DNA of 64,000 nucleotides, taken from contig NZ_QNRV01000004.1 in assembly GCF_003315195.1 (NCBI RefSeq), forward strand, positions 1 to 64,000, in the 5' to 3' direction. The position numbers and the translations under genes are program-made. Below are positions 1-8,138 of the stretch, in pieces. The first letter of the stretch is position 1; each line of letters starts with the position of its first letter. Under the pieces are notes generated by a model. That model was not told where the DNA came from. It worked only from the letters and a program-made list of their open reading frames with translations, and did not search any database. The DNA is from Sutterella wadsworthensis. GTDB lineage: Bacteria; Pseudomonadota; Gammaproteobacteria; Burkholderiales; Burkholderiaceae_F.

Positions 1-153
1 ACCCGCGTTGTGGATACCAATCCGATTCAGGCCACGCTGGGCGTCTCCGCTCAGAACGGCGCCTGGACGTTTGGTCTCAACTACGGTCTGACGGCTGGCG
101 GCGACGATCGCATGAACAATGCCTTCAACGCCAACCTCCGCTACTCGTTCTAA
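1..153 (+). CDS. C-terminal end of an autotransporter-type outer-membrane beta-barrel protein (5' truncated by the window edge)
   Basis: The first reading frame is open from base 1 to a TAA at 151-153 and encodes about 50 residues. They alternate polar and hydrophobic residues (NGAWTFGLNYGLTAG, then NANLRYSF) and finish on a C-terminal phenylalanine. That is the hallmark of the last strands of autotransporter and other outer-membrane barrels recognised by BamA. Residues such as GDDRMNNAFNANLRYSF resemble the final two strands of autotransporter beta domains. The passenger domain and start lie outside the window, so its substrate or adhesin role cannot be judged. A porin or another barrel protein is the alternative. 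Confidence 0.6.
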   Translation, partial: TRVVDTNPIQATLGVSAQNGAWTFGLNYGLTAGGDDRMNNAFNANLRYSF

Positions 154-168
154 CCAACCCGTTCTATA

Positions 169-199
169 GGGGCTCAGCGCTTCCGTAGTGCTTAGCCCC
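169..199 (+). terminator. Stem-loop after the autotransporter gene
   Basis: An imperfect inverted repeat (GGGGCTcAGCGC paired with GTGCTtAGCCCC around a short loop) starts 15 bases after the stop codon. It lacks a strong U-run, so it is only a probable terminator. Confidence 0.45.
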
Positions 200-224
200 T
201 GAGAACCCGCCCGGGGCCTTCTTT

Positions 225-364
225 CATTGTGCTCCAAGGATGAAGGAAGGCTCTCGGGGACTCATACCGTTTTCGGGAGACAACTGCACTCACTCGCCTA
301 GTGAGGGTATGTCATCCCGCTCTCTGGCACCCGTCTGCCGCTCGCGCGGGGACGGGTCTTTTTT
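225..364 (+). ncRNA. Candidate structured RNA or leader ending in an intrinsic terminator
   Basis: The gene-free stretch between the autotransporter and the HTH gene can fold. CATACC at 263-268 pairs with GGTATG at 306-311 and encloses two hairpins, one near 269-284 with a GGGA loop and one at 289-305 with stem CTCACT/AGTGAG. A GC-rich hairpin plus U-run follows at 329-364. Several GGA triplets lie in predicted loops or single strands. It could be a free small RNA or a 5' attenuator of the gene at 405. I recognise no known riboswitch class. The assignment is structural inference only. Confidence 0.3.
329..364 (+). terminator. Rho-independent terminator upstream of the HTH gene
   Basis: The stem ACCCGTC (329-335) pairs with GACGGGT (351-357) and is followed by C and six T. 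It lies 40 bases before the start codon of the next gene, so it either ends a small RNA or acts as an attenuator. Confidence 0.65.
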
Positions 365-404
365 GCGCAGTGCCAGCACGGTTGACGAGCAGCAGGAATA
401 CCTC

Positions 405-806
405 ATGTCGGAAAATAATTTACCGGACGAGCTGTCGGAGTCGCCCCCAGGACGCTATCGTCCGCCGGGATATGCTTCGGCAGACAAACGCCGCCGCGCT
501 ATAGCGCTCTTCGAAGCCGGCATTGGCTACACCAAGGCTTCAAGAATCCTCGACCTCCCGTCCACGACGCTTCGCGACTGGGCTGAAGCCTGGAAAAGCG
601 GCAAATTCAGCGTTGAAATATCGCCCAATCTTTATCGCTACAGCGATGCCGTCCGCACGAAAGCCATCGCGATGCGGCTGAGCGGCAGCACCTGGAAAGC
701 AATTCGCGCAGCAACGGGCGCGCCGCCCGCAACGGTGCGCAGATGGATCGACGCCCATTGCGCTCAGACGAAGCGCAAACCTCCGAAACCCGAGCCGCGC
801 AAATAA
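405..806 (+). CDS. Small protein with two helix-turn-helix segments, transposase-like
   Basis: The 133-residue protein carries two HTH-like segments. The first runs through about residues 30-60 (ALFEAGIGYTKASRILDLP, then TLRDW). The second runs through about residues 82-115 (AIAMRLSGSTWKAIRAATG, then TVRRW). Each has the pattern of the N-terminal domains of IS3/IS630-type transposases and InsA-like proteins. The basic tail (KRKPPKPEPRK) also suits nucleic-acid binding. No DDE catalytic domain follows, so it is not a full transposase. The ATG at 405 is preferred over an in-frame ATG at 240 because an AGCAGGAA ribosome site precedes it and the upstream region is occupied by a terminator hairpin. 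The gene is convergent with the ABC transporter gene. It may be a regulator or a transposase remnant. Confidence 0.6.
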   Translation: MSENNLPDELSESPPGRYRPPGYASADKRRRAIALFEAGIGYTKASRILDLPSTTLRDWAEAWKSGKFSVEISPNLYRYSDAVRTKAIAMRLSGSTWKAIRAATGAPPATVRRWIDAHCAQTKRKPPKPEPRK

Positions 807-817
807 AAACGGCACGA

Positions 818-2458
818 TCAATGGTGGAGCAGCTCGGCAAGAAGCCCATCTTCGGCCGCGCCGACCGCAGGATCCGAAAAGCGCCGAGGGAACGGCATAA
901 GAAGTGAATGATCCGCCGCGGCGCTGCCGCCGCGCAGAACGACTGCACGGTCTGCCATGCGAAGGGCTTCACGCACATCGTGCGTAATCATGAGCACCGT
1001 CATGCGCCGGCGGTTAAAGAGCGCTCGCGTTTCATCCTGAAGTTCCAGGCGTGTGAGCGCATCGAGCGCACCGAAGGGTTCATCCATCAGCAAAACGTCC
1101 GGCTCTGCCGAAAGCGCACGCGCGAGCCCCGCGCGCTGCTGCTGACCGCCCGAGAGTTCCGCGGGAAAGCGTTCAGCCAAATCCGCAATACCGGCAAGCG
1201 TCAGCGCCTGCGTAACTGCTGCAGATTTGCAGGCTTCGGAAAGCGCCTCCCCCGTGCGGGCAGAAAGGGCGAGCGCCGCATTTTCTCGAACCGTTTTCCA
1301 GGGCAAAAGGAGCGGCTCCTGAAACACCATGGCAACCTTCGGATGCGTCCTTCCGGACGCATTCGGGGACGTAAACCGCACCGCTCCCGCCTGCGGGAGG
1401 AGCAGTCCCGCGGCTGCCTTGAGGAGCGTCGTTTTGCCGCATCCCGAACGGCCGAGCACCGCCGTTACGAAGCCGGGCGCTATGGAGAGCGTCAAGTGAT
1501 TCACCGGCGGCTGGGTGAGTCCCGGGTAGCTCACCACCAAACCCTCGAACGCAATGCCCCAGAGGCTGCGTTCGGGATCGGCTGTGGATGAGGAACCTGT
1601 CTCAAGGGCAGTTTCTCCTCCGTCGATTTTCCGCCTGCGGTTAAGGCGCGACTTGGTCCAGCCTTCCGCCCCCCGGCGAAAGAGCTGATCGCAGAGGATC
1701 CCTAAGCCCGCAATGGTGAGAATACCCACCATCACCACATCGGTTCTCGCCAAGGACGATGCATCTTCAATCAGGTAGCCCAGACCCGAGGCGGCAGCGA
1801 TGAGTTCTGCGCCCACCAGTGCGCGCCAGGCGTAGCCAAATCCCAATCGCAGTCCCGTCAAAATGCCCGGAGCCGCCCCCGGGAGCAGAATTTCCTGCAC
1901 ACGCGCCGATTCCGTGAGTCCGAGCATCTGCGCGAGTTCCTTATATTTGCTGCTGACGCTTCGCAGGGCTGTGAGCGCCGACAAATAAATGGGAAAGAAG
2001 CTCGCTAACACGACAATCGCCAGCTTAGGCGCCTCATCAATGCCCAGCCACAAAATAAGGAGCGGCACCAGCGAAAGCGGCGGAATGACGCGGAGTGCTT
2101 CCAGAACGAGTGAAAGCGCACTCTCCCAAAGCGGACGTCGATAGAGTAAAAGTGCGAGCCCCAAGGCGGCCGAAGCTGAAAGCAAAAAGCCCGCAAACAC
2201 GCGGCCCATGGAGACCGCCGCATGCGTGAGGAGTTCGCCGGAATCGAGAAGCGACAAAAACCGCTTGGCCACCGCCCCCGGTCCGGGAAGCAAAAGCGCC
2301 GGCACAGCGCCGGAACTTGTCACGAGCCACCAGCCCAAGAGAATGACTGCCGGGAGCAGTACCGGCAGGAAACGCCTTAAGCCGGATCGGCGCTCCGCTC
2401 CGGGCGGCGCAGACCGGTCATTCTGATCGTTTGGAGGGTTGCGAAAAGCTGCAGACAT
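818..2458 (-). CDS. ABC transporter with permease and ATPase fused in one chain (SsuCB/TauCB-like)
   Basis: The single chain of about 546 residues combines an inner-membrane permease (about residues 20-270, six hydrophobic segments, EAA-loop sequence EILLPGAAPGILTGLRLG) with a complete nucleotide-binding domain. The ATPase half has Walker A GRSGCGKTT, Q-loop FQEP, signature LSGGQQQR, Walker B VLLMDEP and the switch His in THD. The sequence type is that of importers for sulfonates, taurine, nitrate or pyrimidine precursors. These are normally encoded as separate SsuC/TauC and SsuB/TauB proteins. No substrate-binding protein is adjacent, so the substrate is unknown. The ATG at 2458 is chosen; an upstream in-frame TTG at 2485 is possible. 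No internal stop or frameshift interrupts the join, so the fusion looks real. Confidence 0.88.
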   Translation of the reverse strand: MSAAFRNPPNDQNDRSAPPGAERRSGLRRFLPVLLPAVILLGWWLVTSSGAVPALLLPGPGAVAKRFLSLLDSGELLTHAAVSMGRVFAGFLLSASAALGLALLLYRRPLWESALSLVLEALRVIPPLSLVPLLILWLGIDEAPKLAIVVLASFFPIYLSALTALRSVSSKYKELAQMLGLTESARVQEILLPGAAPGILTGLRLGFGYAWRALVGAELIAAASGLGYLIEDASSLARTDVVMVGILTIAGLGILCDQLFRRGAEGWTKSRLNRRRKIDGGETALETGSSSTADPERSLWGIAFEGLVVSYPGLTQPPVNHLTLSIAPGFVTAVLGRSGCGKTTLLKAAAGLLLPQAGAVRFTSPNASGRTHPKVAMVFQEPLLLPWKTVRENAALALSARTGEALSEACKSAAVTQALTLAGIADLAERFPAELSGGQQQRAGLARALSAEPDVLLMDEPFGALDALTRLELQDETRALFNRRRMTVLMITHDVREALRMADRAVVLRGGSAAADHSLLMPFPRRFSDPAVGAAEDGLLAELLHH

Positions 2459-2503
2459 GCTCAGACATCGCCGAAAGGAAAGCAAAAAAGCCGCGGCGTT
2501 AAA

Positions 2504-2555
2504 GTCCGGCCATGAACCTACTCTGCCACAACTGCCGGCATCTGGGCGGCCGGAC
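2504..2555 (-). other. Candidate structured leader upstream of the fused ABC transporter
   Basis: An eight-pair perfect stem (GTCCGGCC at 2504-2511 with GGCCGGAC at 2548-2555) encloses a 36-base loop that itself contains the palindrome TGCCGGCA (2533-2540). On the minus strand it lies between the antiporter terminator and the ABC gene. A GCCGCGGC-TTTTTT stretch then comes just before the start codon. It may be a regulatory leader; no known class was recognised. Confidence 0.3.
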
Positions 2556-2561
2556 AGGACG

Positions 2562-2597
2562 AAAAACGGGCGCTTCGCTAAACATTCGAAGCGCCCG
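2562..2597 (-). terminator. Rho-independent terminator of the NhaD-type antiporter gene
   Basis: The stem CGGGCGCTTCG pairs perfectly with CGAAGCGCCCG around a 10-base loop. On the minus strand it is followed by TTTTT. It starts 24 bases after the antiporter stop. Confidence 0.85.
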
Positions 2598-2621
2598 CCG
2601 GGGATGAGACCAAACTGACGA

Positions 2622-4043
2622 TTAGGTGAGGAAGACCATATCCATCAGGAAGAAGACCGGGAAGAGAATACCGACCGACCAGAGCATGTAGCCGAAGAAG
2701 GACGGCATCTTAACGCCGCGTTCATTGCAGATCGCAACCGTCATGAAATTCGGTGCGTTGCCGATGTAGGTCACCGCTCCCATGAAGACCGACCCCATCG
2801 AAATGGCCATCAGCGTCTGAGCATCCGTGGTCATGAGCACTGCCGGATCACCGCCCGCCAAATTGAAGAAGGCGAGGTAGGTCGGCGCATTGTCAAGGAA
2901 CGCGGAGAGCGAACCCGTGAGCCAGAAGAAGAACGTGTTGTTAAAGCTCCCGTCGGCATTGGTGACGAGCGCCACGAGCGACGCAAAGGCGCCGTCGTGA
3001 CCCGCACGCAGCATTTCGAGCACCGGCACGATGCACACGAAGATGCCGAAGAAGAGCTTGGCAACCTCCAGAATCGGGTCCCATGTGAAGTGATTGGCCT
3101 CACGCGTAGCCTTGGCAGTGAGCATGAGCGAAAGCCCAGCGAGCGCGAGGAAGCAGAGATCACGAACGATCGATTCGAGCGCAAAGTGCACGTTCAGGAA
3201 CGTGAATTCAATGCCGGAGCGGCTGAAGCCCGAATAAAGCACGGCACCAATGATGCCGGCCAAAAGGAGCACATTGATGCCGCCCTCAATGGCAAAGGTC
3301 TTGGTTTCCACCGGCGCCTTGAAGCCGTCGGCCACATCTTTTTTGAAGCAGGCGCTGTCAATGAGGAAGTAAATAAAGAGCAGCAGACCCGAGCACAAAA
3401 GCCACGGCAGCATCAGGTGTTCGGCCGTCCAGAAGAACCCCACGCCCTTGAGGAACCCCAGGAACAAAGGCGGGTCACCGAGCGGCGTGAGCGCGCCGCC
3501 CACGTTTGCCACGAGAAAGATGAAGAAGATAAAGGTCTGCATCTTGCGGGTGCGGCCGGCGTTGGCTTCAATCAGCGGGCGAATGAGGAGCATTGCAGCC
3601 CCCGTCGTGCCCATGAAGTTAGCGAGCACTGCACCGAGCCCCAAAAACGCCACATTGACGATCGGACGGCCCACAAATGAGCCGCGGACGTGAATGCCGC
3701 CGGCTACGACGAAGAGCGATCCCACAAAAATGATGAAGGGAACATAGTCGGCCAAAAGCACGTGGACGATAGCGTCAGTACCCACGGAAAAGCCGAGGAC
3801 GGCGCAGAGCGGTACGGCACAGCAGAGCGCCCAGAACACCGCAACTTTGCCGAAATTTTTGTGCCAGAAATGCGGCAGGAACAATGGACAGAGCGCAATG
3901 GAAAGCAGGATCCCGGCGAAGGGAACGGCCCACGTTAACCCAAGCGAACTGCCGTCGATGCCTGCCGCATGGGCCGGTACGGCGGTGAGCGCGCCAAGCG
4001 CGAGGATTGCGGCAGACATGCGCGCAGAGGAGAGAAGCGTCAC
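2622..4043 (-). CDS. nhaD: NhaD-type sodium/proton antiporter (ion transporter superfamily)
   Basis: This is a polytopic inner-membrane protein of about 473 residues with roughly 12 hydrophobic segments. Conserved stretches such as NFMGTTGAAMLLIRP, FLVANVGGALTPLGDPPL and SLSAFLDNAPTYLAFFN are typical of NhaD antiporters in the arsenite/citrate transporter superfamily. Members exchange cytoplasmic Na+ or Li+ for external protons. An N-terminal signal-like segment ending in AHA precedes the first membrane helix. The start is taken as the GTG at 4043 because GGAG lies six bases upstream; that GGAG would be inside the gene if the upstream TTG (4055) were used. A strong terminator follows. Exact ion specificity cannot be read from sequence. 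Confidence 0.85.
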   Translation of the reverse strand: MTLLSSARMSAAILALGALTAVPAHAAGIDGSSLGLTWAVPFAGILLSIALCPLFLPHFWHKNFGKVAVFWALCCAVPLCAVLGFSVGTDAIVHVLLADYVPFIIFVGSLFVVAGGIHVRGSFVGRPIVNVAFLGLGAVLANFMGTTGAAMLLIRPLIEANAGRTRKMQTFIFFIFLVANVGGALTPLGDPPLFLGFLKGVGFFWTAEHLMLPWLLCSGLLLFIYFLIDSACFKKDVADGFKAPVETKTFAIEGGINVLLLAGIIGAVLYSGFSRSGIEFTFLNVHFALESIVRDLCFLALAGLSLMLTAKATREANHFTWDPILEVAKLFFGIFVCIVPVLEMLRAGHDGAFASLVALVTNADGSFNNTFFFWLTGSLSAFLDNAPTYLAFFNLAGGDPAVLMTTDAQTLMAISMGSVFMGAVTYIGNAPNFMTVAICNERGVKMPSFFGYMLWSVGILFPVFFLMDMVFLT

Positions 4044-4496
4044 GAGATACTCCAATCTTTTTCTTGTCGGAAGATGCGGTTTCGCCGGTTAGGGATGCGA
4101 AACGCACCAGTGGAATTTGGTCTGCCCAGGGCAAAGAAATTGGAGATTGGTAAACAAAAGAAGTGTTTCCTACCTTGCAACCCCTTTGTCCGCTTCTCTT
4201 GACGGGACTGGGCGCACCGGAAAGTACCTTACACCGAAAACGATGTTAACGGCATGCAGGATGATTGTTTTTGCGACGAAGAGGCCAAAAAAGAGGTTCG
4301 ATTTTTCAACCGAACCTCTTTTTCGAGCTTAAGCGCTCGAAAAACGGGAAGCGTCCAGCGCCGCCCAAGAAACCTCTGCACGCCGCTCAGAAAACATTTC
4401 AGTAAGGAAAGACTCTCAAAAACCCGCCTGAAATCCTCTCGAACCGCAGCAGAGACATTTTGGAGCGCCGCAGCGCCGCTGCCCGCTTATGCCCCC
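4044..4496. other. Intergenic region between porin and antiporter genes
   Basis: I see no convincing gene. It holds a bidirectional terminator (4285-4325) and should contain the promoter of the antiporter gene. About 165 bases between the terminator and the porin stop codon show no recognisable feature. Confidence 0.6.
4285..4325. terminator. Bidirectional terminator downstream of the porin gene
   Basis: The perfect stem AAGAGGTTCG/CGAACCTCTT (4291-4300 and 4311-4320) is flanked by an A-run on the left and a T-run on the right. It can therefore terminate on both strands. It most likely ends the porin transcript, which runs leftwards. Confidence 0.75.
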
Positions 4497-5699
4497 TTAG
4501 AACGTGTGGCGGATACCGGCATAAATAGTCGCCGTCGAGGGATCGTGATCCTGATGGCTCAAAGACGCATCCTTATCCACACTGTCCTTATAGTAGGCAG
4601 CAACGGCATAAACATTCGTGCGGCGGCTCAAGTCGTAGGTGTAGCCCACCGAGGCGCCGTAGCGGGAAAGTTCCGTTTTGCCGAGAGCATCACTGCCGTC
4701 CGCATCTTTAGCGTCCGTGTAGCCGACGGCGAACAAAGCCTTGCCGCCCAGCACCGGAGCATCCATGCCGGCCAAAATGCTGTAGCCTTTAAACGCCTTG
4801 CCGCTGAAATAGCTGCCAAAGGACGCATAGGTATCCATCGTGTCCTTCTGATCAGCCGCAACCGTGGCGTCATTGGCGAGCATGTTGTCGAAATACTGAC
4901 CGCTCAAATAGGCCTTGGCAACGCCAAAGTCATAGGAGCCGCCCAGCGTCACGGTCAATGCGTCGTCCAAATTGCGGCTGGTGCCGCCGTAGGTATCAAT
5001 CTTGCTCGACCAGTTGTAGCTGTCAACCACGGCCGTCACGTCGAGCGAACCCACCTTGTAGTTGGCGCCCAAAGCGTAATAGCGGTTGGCCGAGGCCTTG
5101 CCTTCGGTTTGTCCGAGCGGCGTATCCTGCTTGGTATTCATATCAAACGAATACTGCGCGTAAGCCGTGAAGCCCGCAAAGGTCGGCGTCTTATAGGTCA
5201 CCGTATTGTCTGCACGAGCATTGCCCACAAAATAGGTGCCGTTTTCCACCGAACCGCCCCACGAAGTGCCAAAGGGCGTCATGCCGCCGAGCAGACCGTA
5301 CGTGCCGTTGCCCGAACCCAGTGTTCCCATGCGGCCGAAAGCCACTTCACCGAAGTCGCCGGAGAGATAAACGCGCGCTTCACGGCCGAACAAGCGGCTG
5401 TTGTAGCCGAGGCTGCCGGTATCCGCATCAAAGCCGTTTTCGAGCTGGAAGCCGACCTTGAGACCGTTGCCGACGTCTTCAGCCCCCTTAATGCCAAAAC
5501 GCGAGCCCGACTGGGAGCCGGACTTCATTTCAAGCTTGTCAACGGCATCGACGCCGCTCTGGTCGGCGTCGACGTGAGAATACTTAAGCCCCAAGTCCAC
5601 CACGCCGTAAAGCGTCACATCGGCTGCATATACCGCGCCAGCGGCCATAGTGCCGAAAGCACCTGCAACTGCGAGCGCTGCAATGGTTTTCTTGAACAT
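4497..5699 (-). CDS. General outer-membrane porin (betaproteobacterial 16-strand type)
   Basis: The 400-residue precursor has a clear signal peptide (MFKKTIAALAVAGAF, cleavage after AVYA). The mature protein starts ADVTLYGVVDLGLKYS, the classic first strand of Gram-negative porin family 4 proteins. Strand signatures include SGSRFGIKGAEDVGNGLKVGF, then GREARVYLSGDFGEVAFGR, and a C-terminal strand IYAGIRHTF ending in Phe. Trimeric porins of this type allow diffusion of small solutes. AAGGAA lies in front of the ATG. The gene is divergent from a MarR regulator, with a 370-base shared upstream region, which suggests but does not prove control by that regulator. Its own terminator lies about 175 bases downstream. 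Confidence 0.93.
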   Translation of the reverse strand: MFKKTIAALAVAGAFGTMAAGAVYAADVTLYGVVDLGLKYSHVDADQSGVDAVDKLEMKSGSQSGSRFGIKGAEDVGNGLKVGFQLENGFDADTGSLGYNSRLFGREARVYLSGDFGEVAFGRMGTLGSGNGTYGLLGGMTPFGTSWGGSVENGTYFVGNARADNTVTYKTPTFAGFTAYAQYSFDMNTKQDTPLGQTEGKASANRYYALGANYKVGSLDVTAVVDSYNWSSKIDTYGGTSRNLDDALTVTLGGSYDFGVAKAYLSGQYFDNMLANDATVAADQKDTMDTYASFGSYFSGKAFKGYSILAGMDAPVLGGKALFAVGYTDAKDADGSDALGKTELSRYGASVGYTYDLSRRTNVYAVAAYYKDSVDKDASLSHQDHDPSTATIYAGIRHTF

Positions 5700-6071
5700 G
5701 GTTATGTTCCTTCTTTATTTTCCTGACATTTCAGGGATTGCTGTAGGCACGTCCCGCAGCAGCGCACCTTGCCGCACAAACCAAACAGCTCGGTAGCGGC
5801 TGCATGCGGGACGTTTTCTTTTCGATGCCGCGGGTCCGCAGACAGGTCCGCGAGCAGTCATCGATAGAGGAGAGATTACTCAAATCAAATGCAAAGTTAT
5901 GTAGCTAACTACTAAATGTAGTCGAATAAAAATTTGCTTGCACTTTTGCAATAATTGTTTCTCCAACAAACCAGGTACCAAAATTCATCGGCGTCCAACA
6001 ACGAGAGGCTTCGAGCATAAATCCATAAAAGAATTTAGATTTTGGTATGTCAAAAAACGGAGGAGTTATCC
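5700..6071. other. Divergent promoter region between porin and marR-like genes
   Basis: This stretch holds no gene. The right half (about 5870-6060) is AT-rich and should contain both promoters. Two overlapping inverted repeats at 5901-5922 are the only clear operator-like signals. Confidence 0.6.
5901..5922. promoter_or_regulatory. Overlapping inverted repeats, candidate MarR operator
   Basis: GTAG-ctaa-CTAC (5901-5912) overlaps ACTAC-TAAAT-GTAGT (5908-5922). The repeats sit in the AT-rich part of the shared upstream region of the porin and the MarR-type gene. They have the size of a dimeric winged-helix operator. Binding by the neighbouring regulator is inference. Confidence 0.4.
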
Positions 6072-6587
6072 ATGGAGCTGCAGTACGCACAGCCGCCTTC
6101 ACACGAAGACATTCTTCGCGTCATTCGACGCAATCTGAATACCGAACCGAGCTGCGAAAAAGTGTCCTGCATCGAAATGTCGTTTCTGCTGCAGATGGTC
6201 GATCTGGAACGCCGCAACATGGTTTTTTCCAATCTCACCAAAAGCACCGGCGTCACGGAGGGCAAATTTGCCCTTCTGATGGTGCTCCATGATGCGGGGA
6301 TGCCGCTCCCCGTCGGGGAGCTGGCCGCTCGTCTGAGAGTGAGTACGCCCACGGCCTCAACCATGCTGCAGCGCATGCTGGTGAGCCCGGAAAAGCTCAT
6401 CGTCAAAACGCCCTCCGCCACGGATGCGCGCTCAACGCTCATTGCGCTCACCGATGCCGGTCAGAAATATCTCACAGACCTGCTTCCAGGCCACTTCCAG
6501 CGCGTTGAAGCATTCGCCTCTGTTTTAAGTCCCGAAGAACGGCTTGAACTCATCGGACTCCTGCGTAAGCTTCTCGTTCGGCGATAA
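6072..6587 (+). CDS. MarR-family transcriptional regulator
   Basis: The 171-residue protein has the winged-helix core of MarR regulators: the helix-turn-helix PVGELAARLRVSTPTASTMLQRM (about residues 95-117), then a wing containing KTPSATDARSTLIALTDAGQ. The second carries the usual DxRS-like motif. MarR proteins are dimeric repressors relieved by small aromatic ligands or oxidants. The ATG at 6072 has a GGAGG site eight bases upstream, so the in-frame ATG at 6042 is not used. The first 30 residues before the core are longer than usual and unassigned. It is divergent from the porin gene and followed by a strong terminator, so it is probably monocistronic. Its ligand is unknown. Confidence 0.87.
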   Translation: MELQYAQPPSHEDILRVIRRNLNTEPSCEKVSCIEMSFLLQMVDLERRNMVFSNLTKSTGVTEGKFALLMVLHDAGMPLPVGELAARLRVSTPTASTMLQRMLVSPEKLIVKTPSATDARSTLIALTDAGQKYLTDLLPGHFQRVEAFASVLSPEERLELIGLLRKLLVRR

Positions 6588-6594
6588 AAAAGCA

Positions 6595-6634
6595 AAGCCG
6601 ACGCTGCAGCCCATCCGCAGCGCCGGCTTTTTTG
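6595..6634 (+). terminator. Rho-independent terminator of the MarR gene
   Basis: The stem AAGCCGaCGCTGC/GCAGCGcCGGCTT is followed by a T-run. An A-run on the left could let it serve pncB on the opposite strand too. Confidence 0.8.
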
Positions 6635-6662
6635 AGCCGTGCTTAATTTGAAAAGTAAGTAC

Positions 6663-7865
6663 TTACTTCAACCCTTTGGCTGCAGCCGTCGGGTCATCCA
6701 TGTGAAAGACCTGACGCAGATACCGCACATAGCTTTCATCTTCACACATGCTCTTTTCGGGCGAATCGGAAATCTTTGCCACGGGCTGGCCGTTGCACTG
6801 CGTCATCTTGATGACCACGTTGAGCGGTTCTGGTCCGCGGTCATTCATCAGGTTGGTGCCGATGCCGAAACCGAGCCGCACGCGGCCGTTGAAGCGGCGC
6901 CAGAGTTCGAGCACGCGAGGGATGTTGAGACCGTCGGAGAAGATCAAAAGCTTGGTTCTCGGATCACACTTATTCCGGCTCCAGTGCTCGATCATCTTTT
7001 CGCCCCAGAGGAAGGGGTCTCCGGAATCATGACGGGCGCCGTCAAAGAGCTTGCAGAAATACATGTCGAAGTCTTCAAGGAAGGGCTTCATGCCGTAGAC
7101 GTCAGAAAGCGCAATCCCCAAGTCGCCGCGATATTCTTTGGCCCACTGTTCGAACCCGAAAACCTGCGTGTCGCGCAGACGGGGGCCAAGCGCCTGACAG
7201 GCCTGAAGGTATTCGTGCGCCATCGTGCCGAGCGGAATGAGGCCAAGCTCCTTGGCAAAAAGCACGTTTGAAGTGCCTGAAAGCCGACTGCCGAGACGCT
7301 CTGCGAGGCGCTCAATCACCGCTCGCTGCCACTGCCGCGAAAAGCGCCGGCGCGTGCCGTAGTCGGAGATATGGAGATTCTCAGCATGAGGTTCATTGAG
7401 AAGCAGATCAATCTTGGCATCGAGCCGGCGGCGCCCCTCGGCGTCAGACAGTCCGGGATATGTGCGGCGGAAATACACCTCGTTGACGATCGCGAGCACC
7501 GGAATTTCAAAAAGAATCGTATGAAGCCAGGGACCCTTGATGCAGATATCAATGCCGAAAGGCCGCGACGGATCGCGCTCCACCGTGATGTACTTGCGCT
7601 TGAGGTGAAAGAGACTCAGAAACTCAATGAAGTCCGACTTCATAAAGCGCAGATTGCCCAAATATTCGAGCTCGTCGTCTTTAAAGTAAAGGCTGCAGAG
7701 GTGGTCAATCTCCGCATTGATCTCATCAATGAAGGGCGACAAGTCGATGTTGGGCGTGCGGCACTTGAAGCGGTAGGACACTTCCGCCGCGGGAAACTGA
7801 TGCAGCACGCACTGCTGCATCGTGAACTTATAGAGGTCCGTGTCGAGAAGCGACTCAATGATCAT
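6663..7865 (-). CDS. pncB: Nicotinate phosphoribosyltransferase
   Basis: PncB converts nicotinate, PRPP and ATP to nicotinate mononucleotide, the entry step of NAD salvage in the cytosol. The 400-residue length equals that of the E. coli enzyme. Recognisable segments are the N-terminal [20 protein letters not shown], the central [23 protein letters not shown] and RHDSGDP with the following LIFSDGLN, then FGIGTNL near the phosphate-binding loop. The ATG at 7865 has a perfect AAGGAGG six bases upstream, so the extra 44 residues of the longer frame are rejected. It stands alone between convergent or divergent neighbours. No NAD-responsive operator was recognised. Confidence 0.95.
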   Translation of the reverse strand: MIIESLLDTDLYKFTMQQCVLHQFPAAEVSYRFKCRTPNIDLSPFIDEINAEIDHLCSLYFKDDELEYLGNLRFMKSDFIEFLSLFHLKRKYITVERDPSRPFGIDICIKGPWLHTILFEIPVLAIVNEVYFRRTYPGLSDAEGRRRLDAKIDLLLNEPHAENLHISDYGTRRRFSRQWQRAVIERLAERLGSRLSGTSNVLFAKELGLIPLGTMAHEYLQACQALGPRLRDTQVFGFEQWAKEYRGDLGIALSDVYGMKPFLEDFDMYFCKLFDGARHDSGDPFLWGEKMIEHWSRNKCDPRTKLLIFSDGLNIPRVLELWRRFNGRVRLGFGIGTNLMNDRGPEPLNVVIKMTQCNGQPVAKISDSPEKSMCEDESYVRYLRQVFHMDDPTAAAKGLK

Positions 7866-8138
7866 GTGCGGCCTCCTTGGCCGGTAGCGCTTTAGAGCCT
7901 TGAAGTCTACTCGTCCGTCACATTCAAAACCGCATTCAAGGGGGGAAAGCAATTCAAACTGTACGAACGGAACCTCATTTTTTCGGTTTGCACCCAAAGC
8001 TGAGAGCGCGCGAAAATCATCCTTAACGAAGTCCGCCGCTTTCAGGAGCCGGATGCAGCTCGTTCTGCAGGCACTTGAAGAGACAAGAGCGAGAACAATC
8101 CGGCGGACTCAGCTCGGAATCACAATGGAGACGCCGCC

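Noticed and set aside
240-404. In-frame upstream extension of the double-HTH protein from ATG 240
   Set aside because: It crosses an intrinsic terminator hairpin, has no family similarity, and a better ribosome site precedes ATG 405.
4254-5726. 490-codon plus-strand frame opposite the porin
   Set aside because: It is the complement of a clear porin gene and has no protein-like motifs; it starts inside a terminator.
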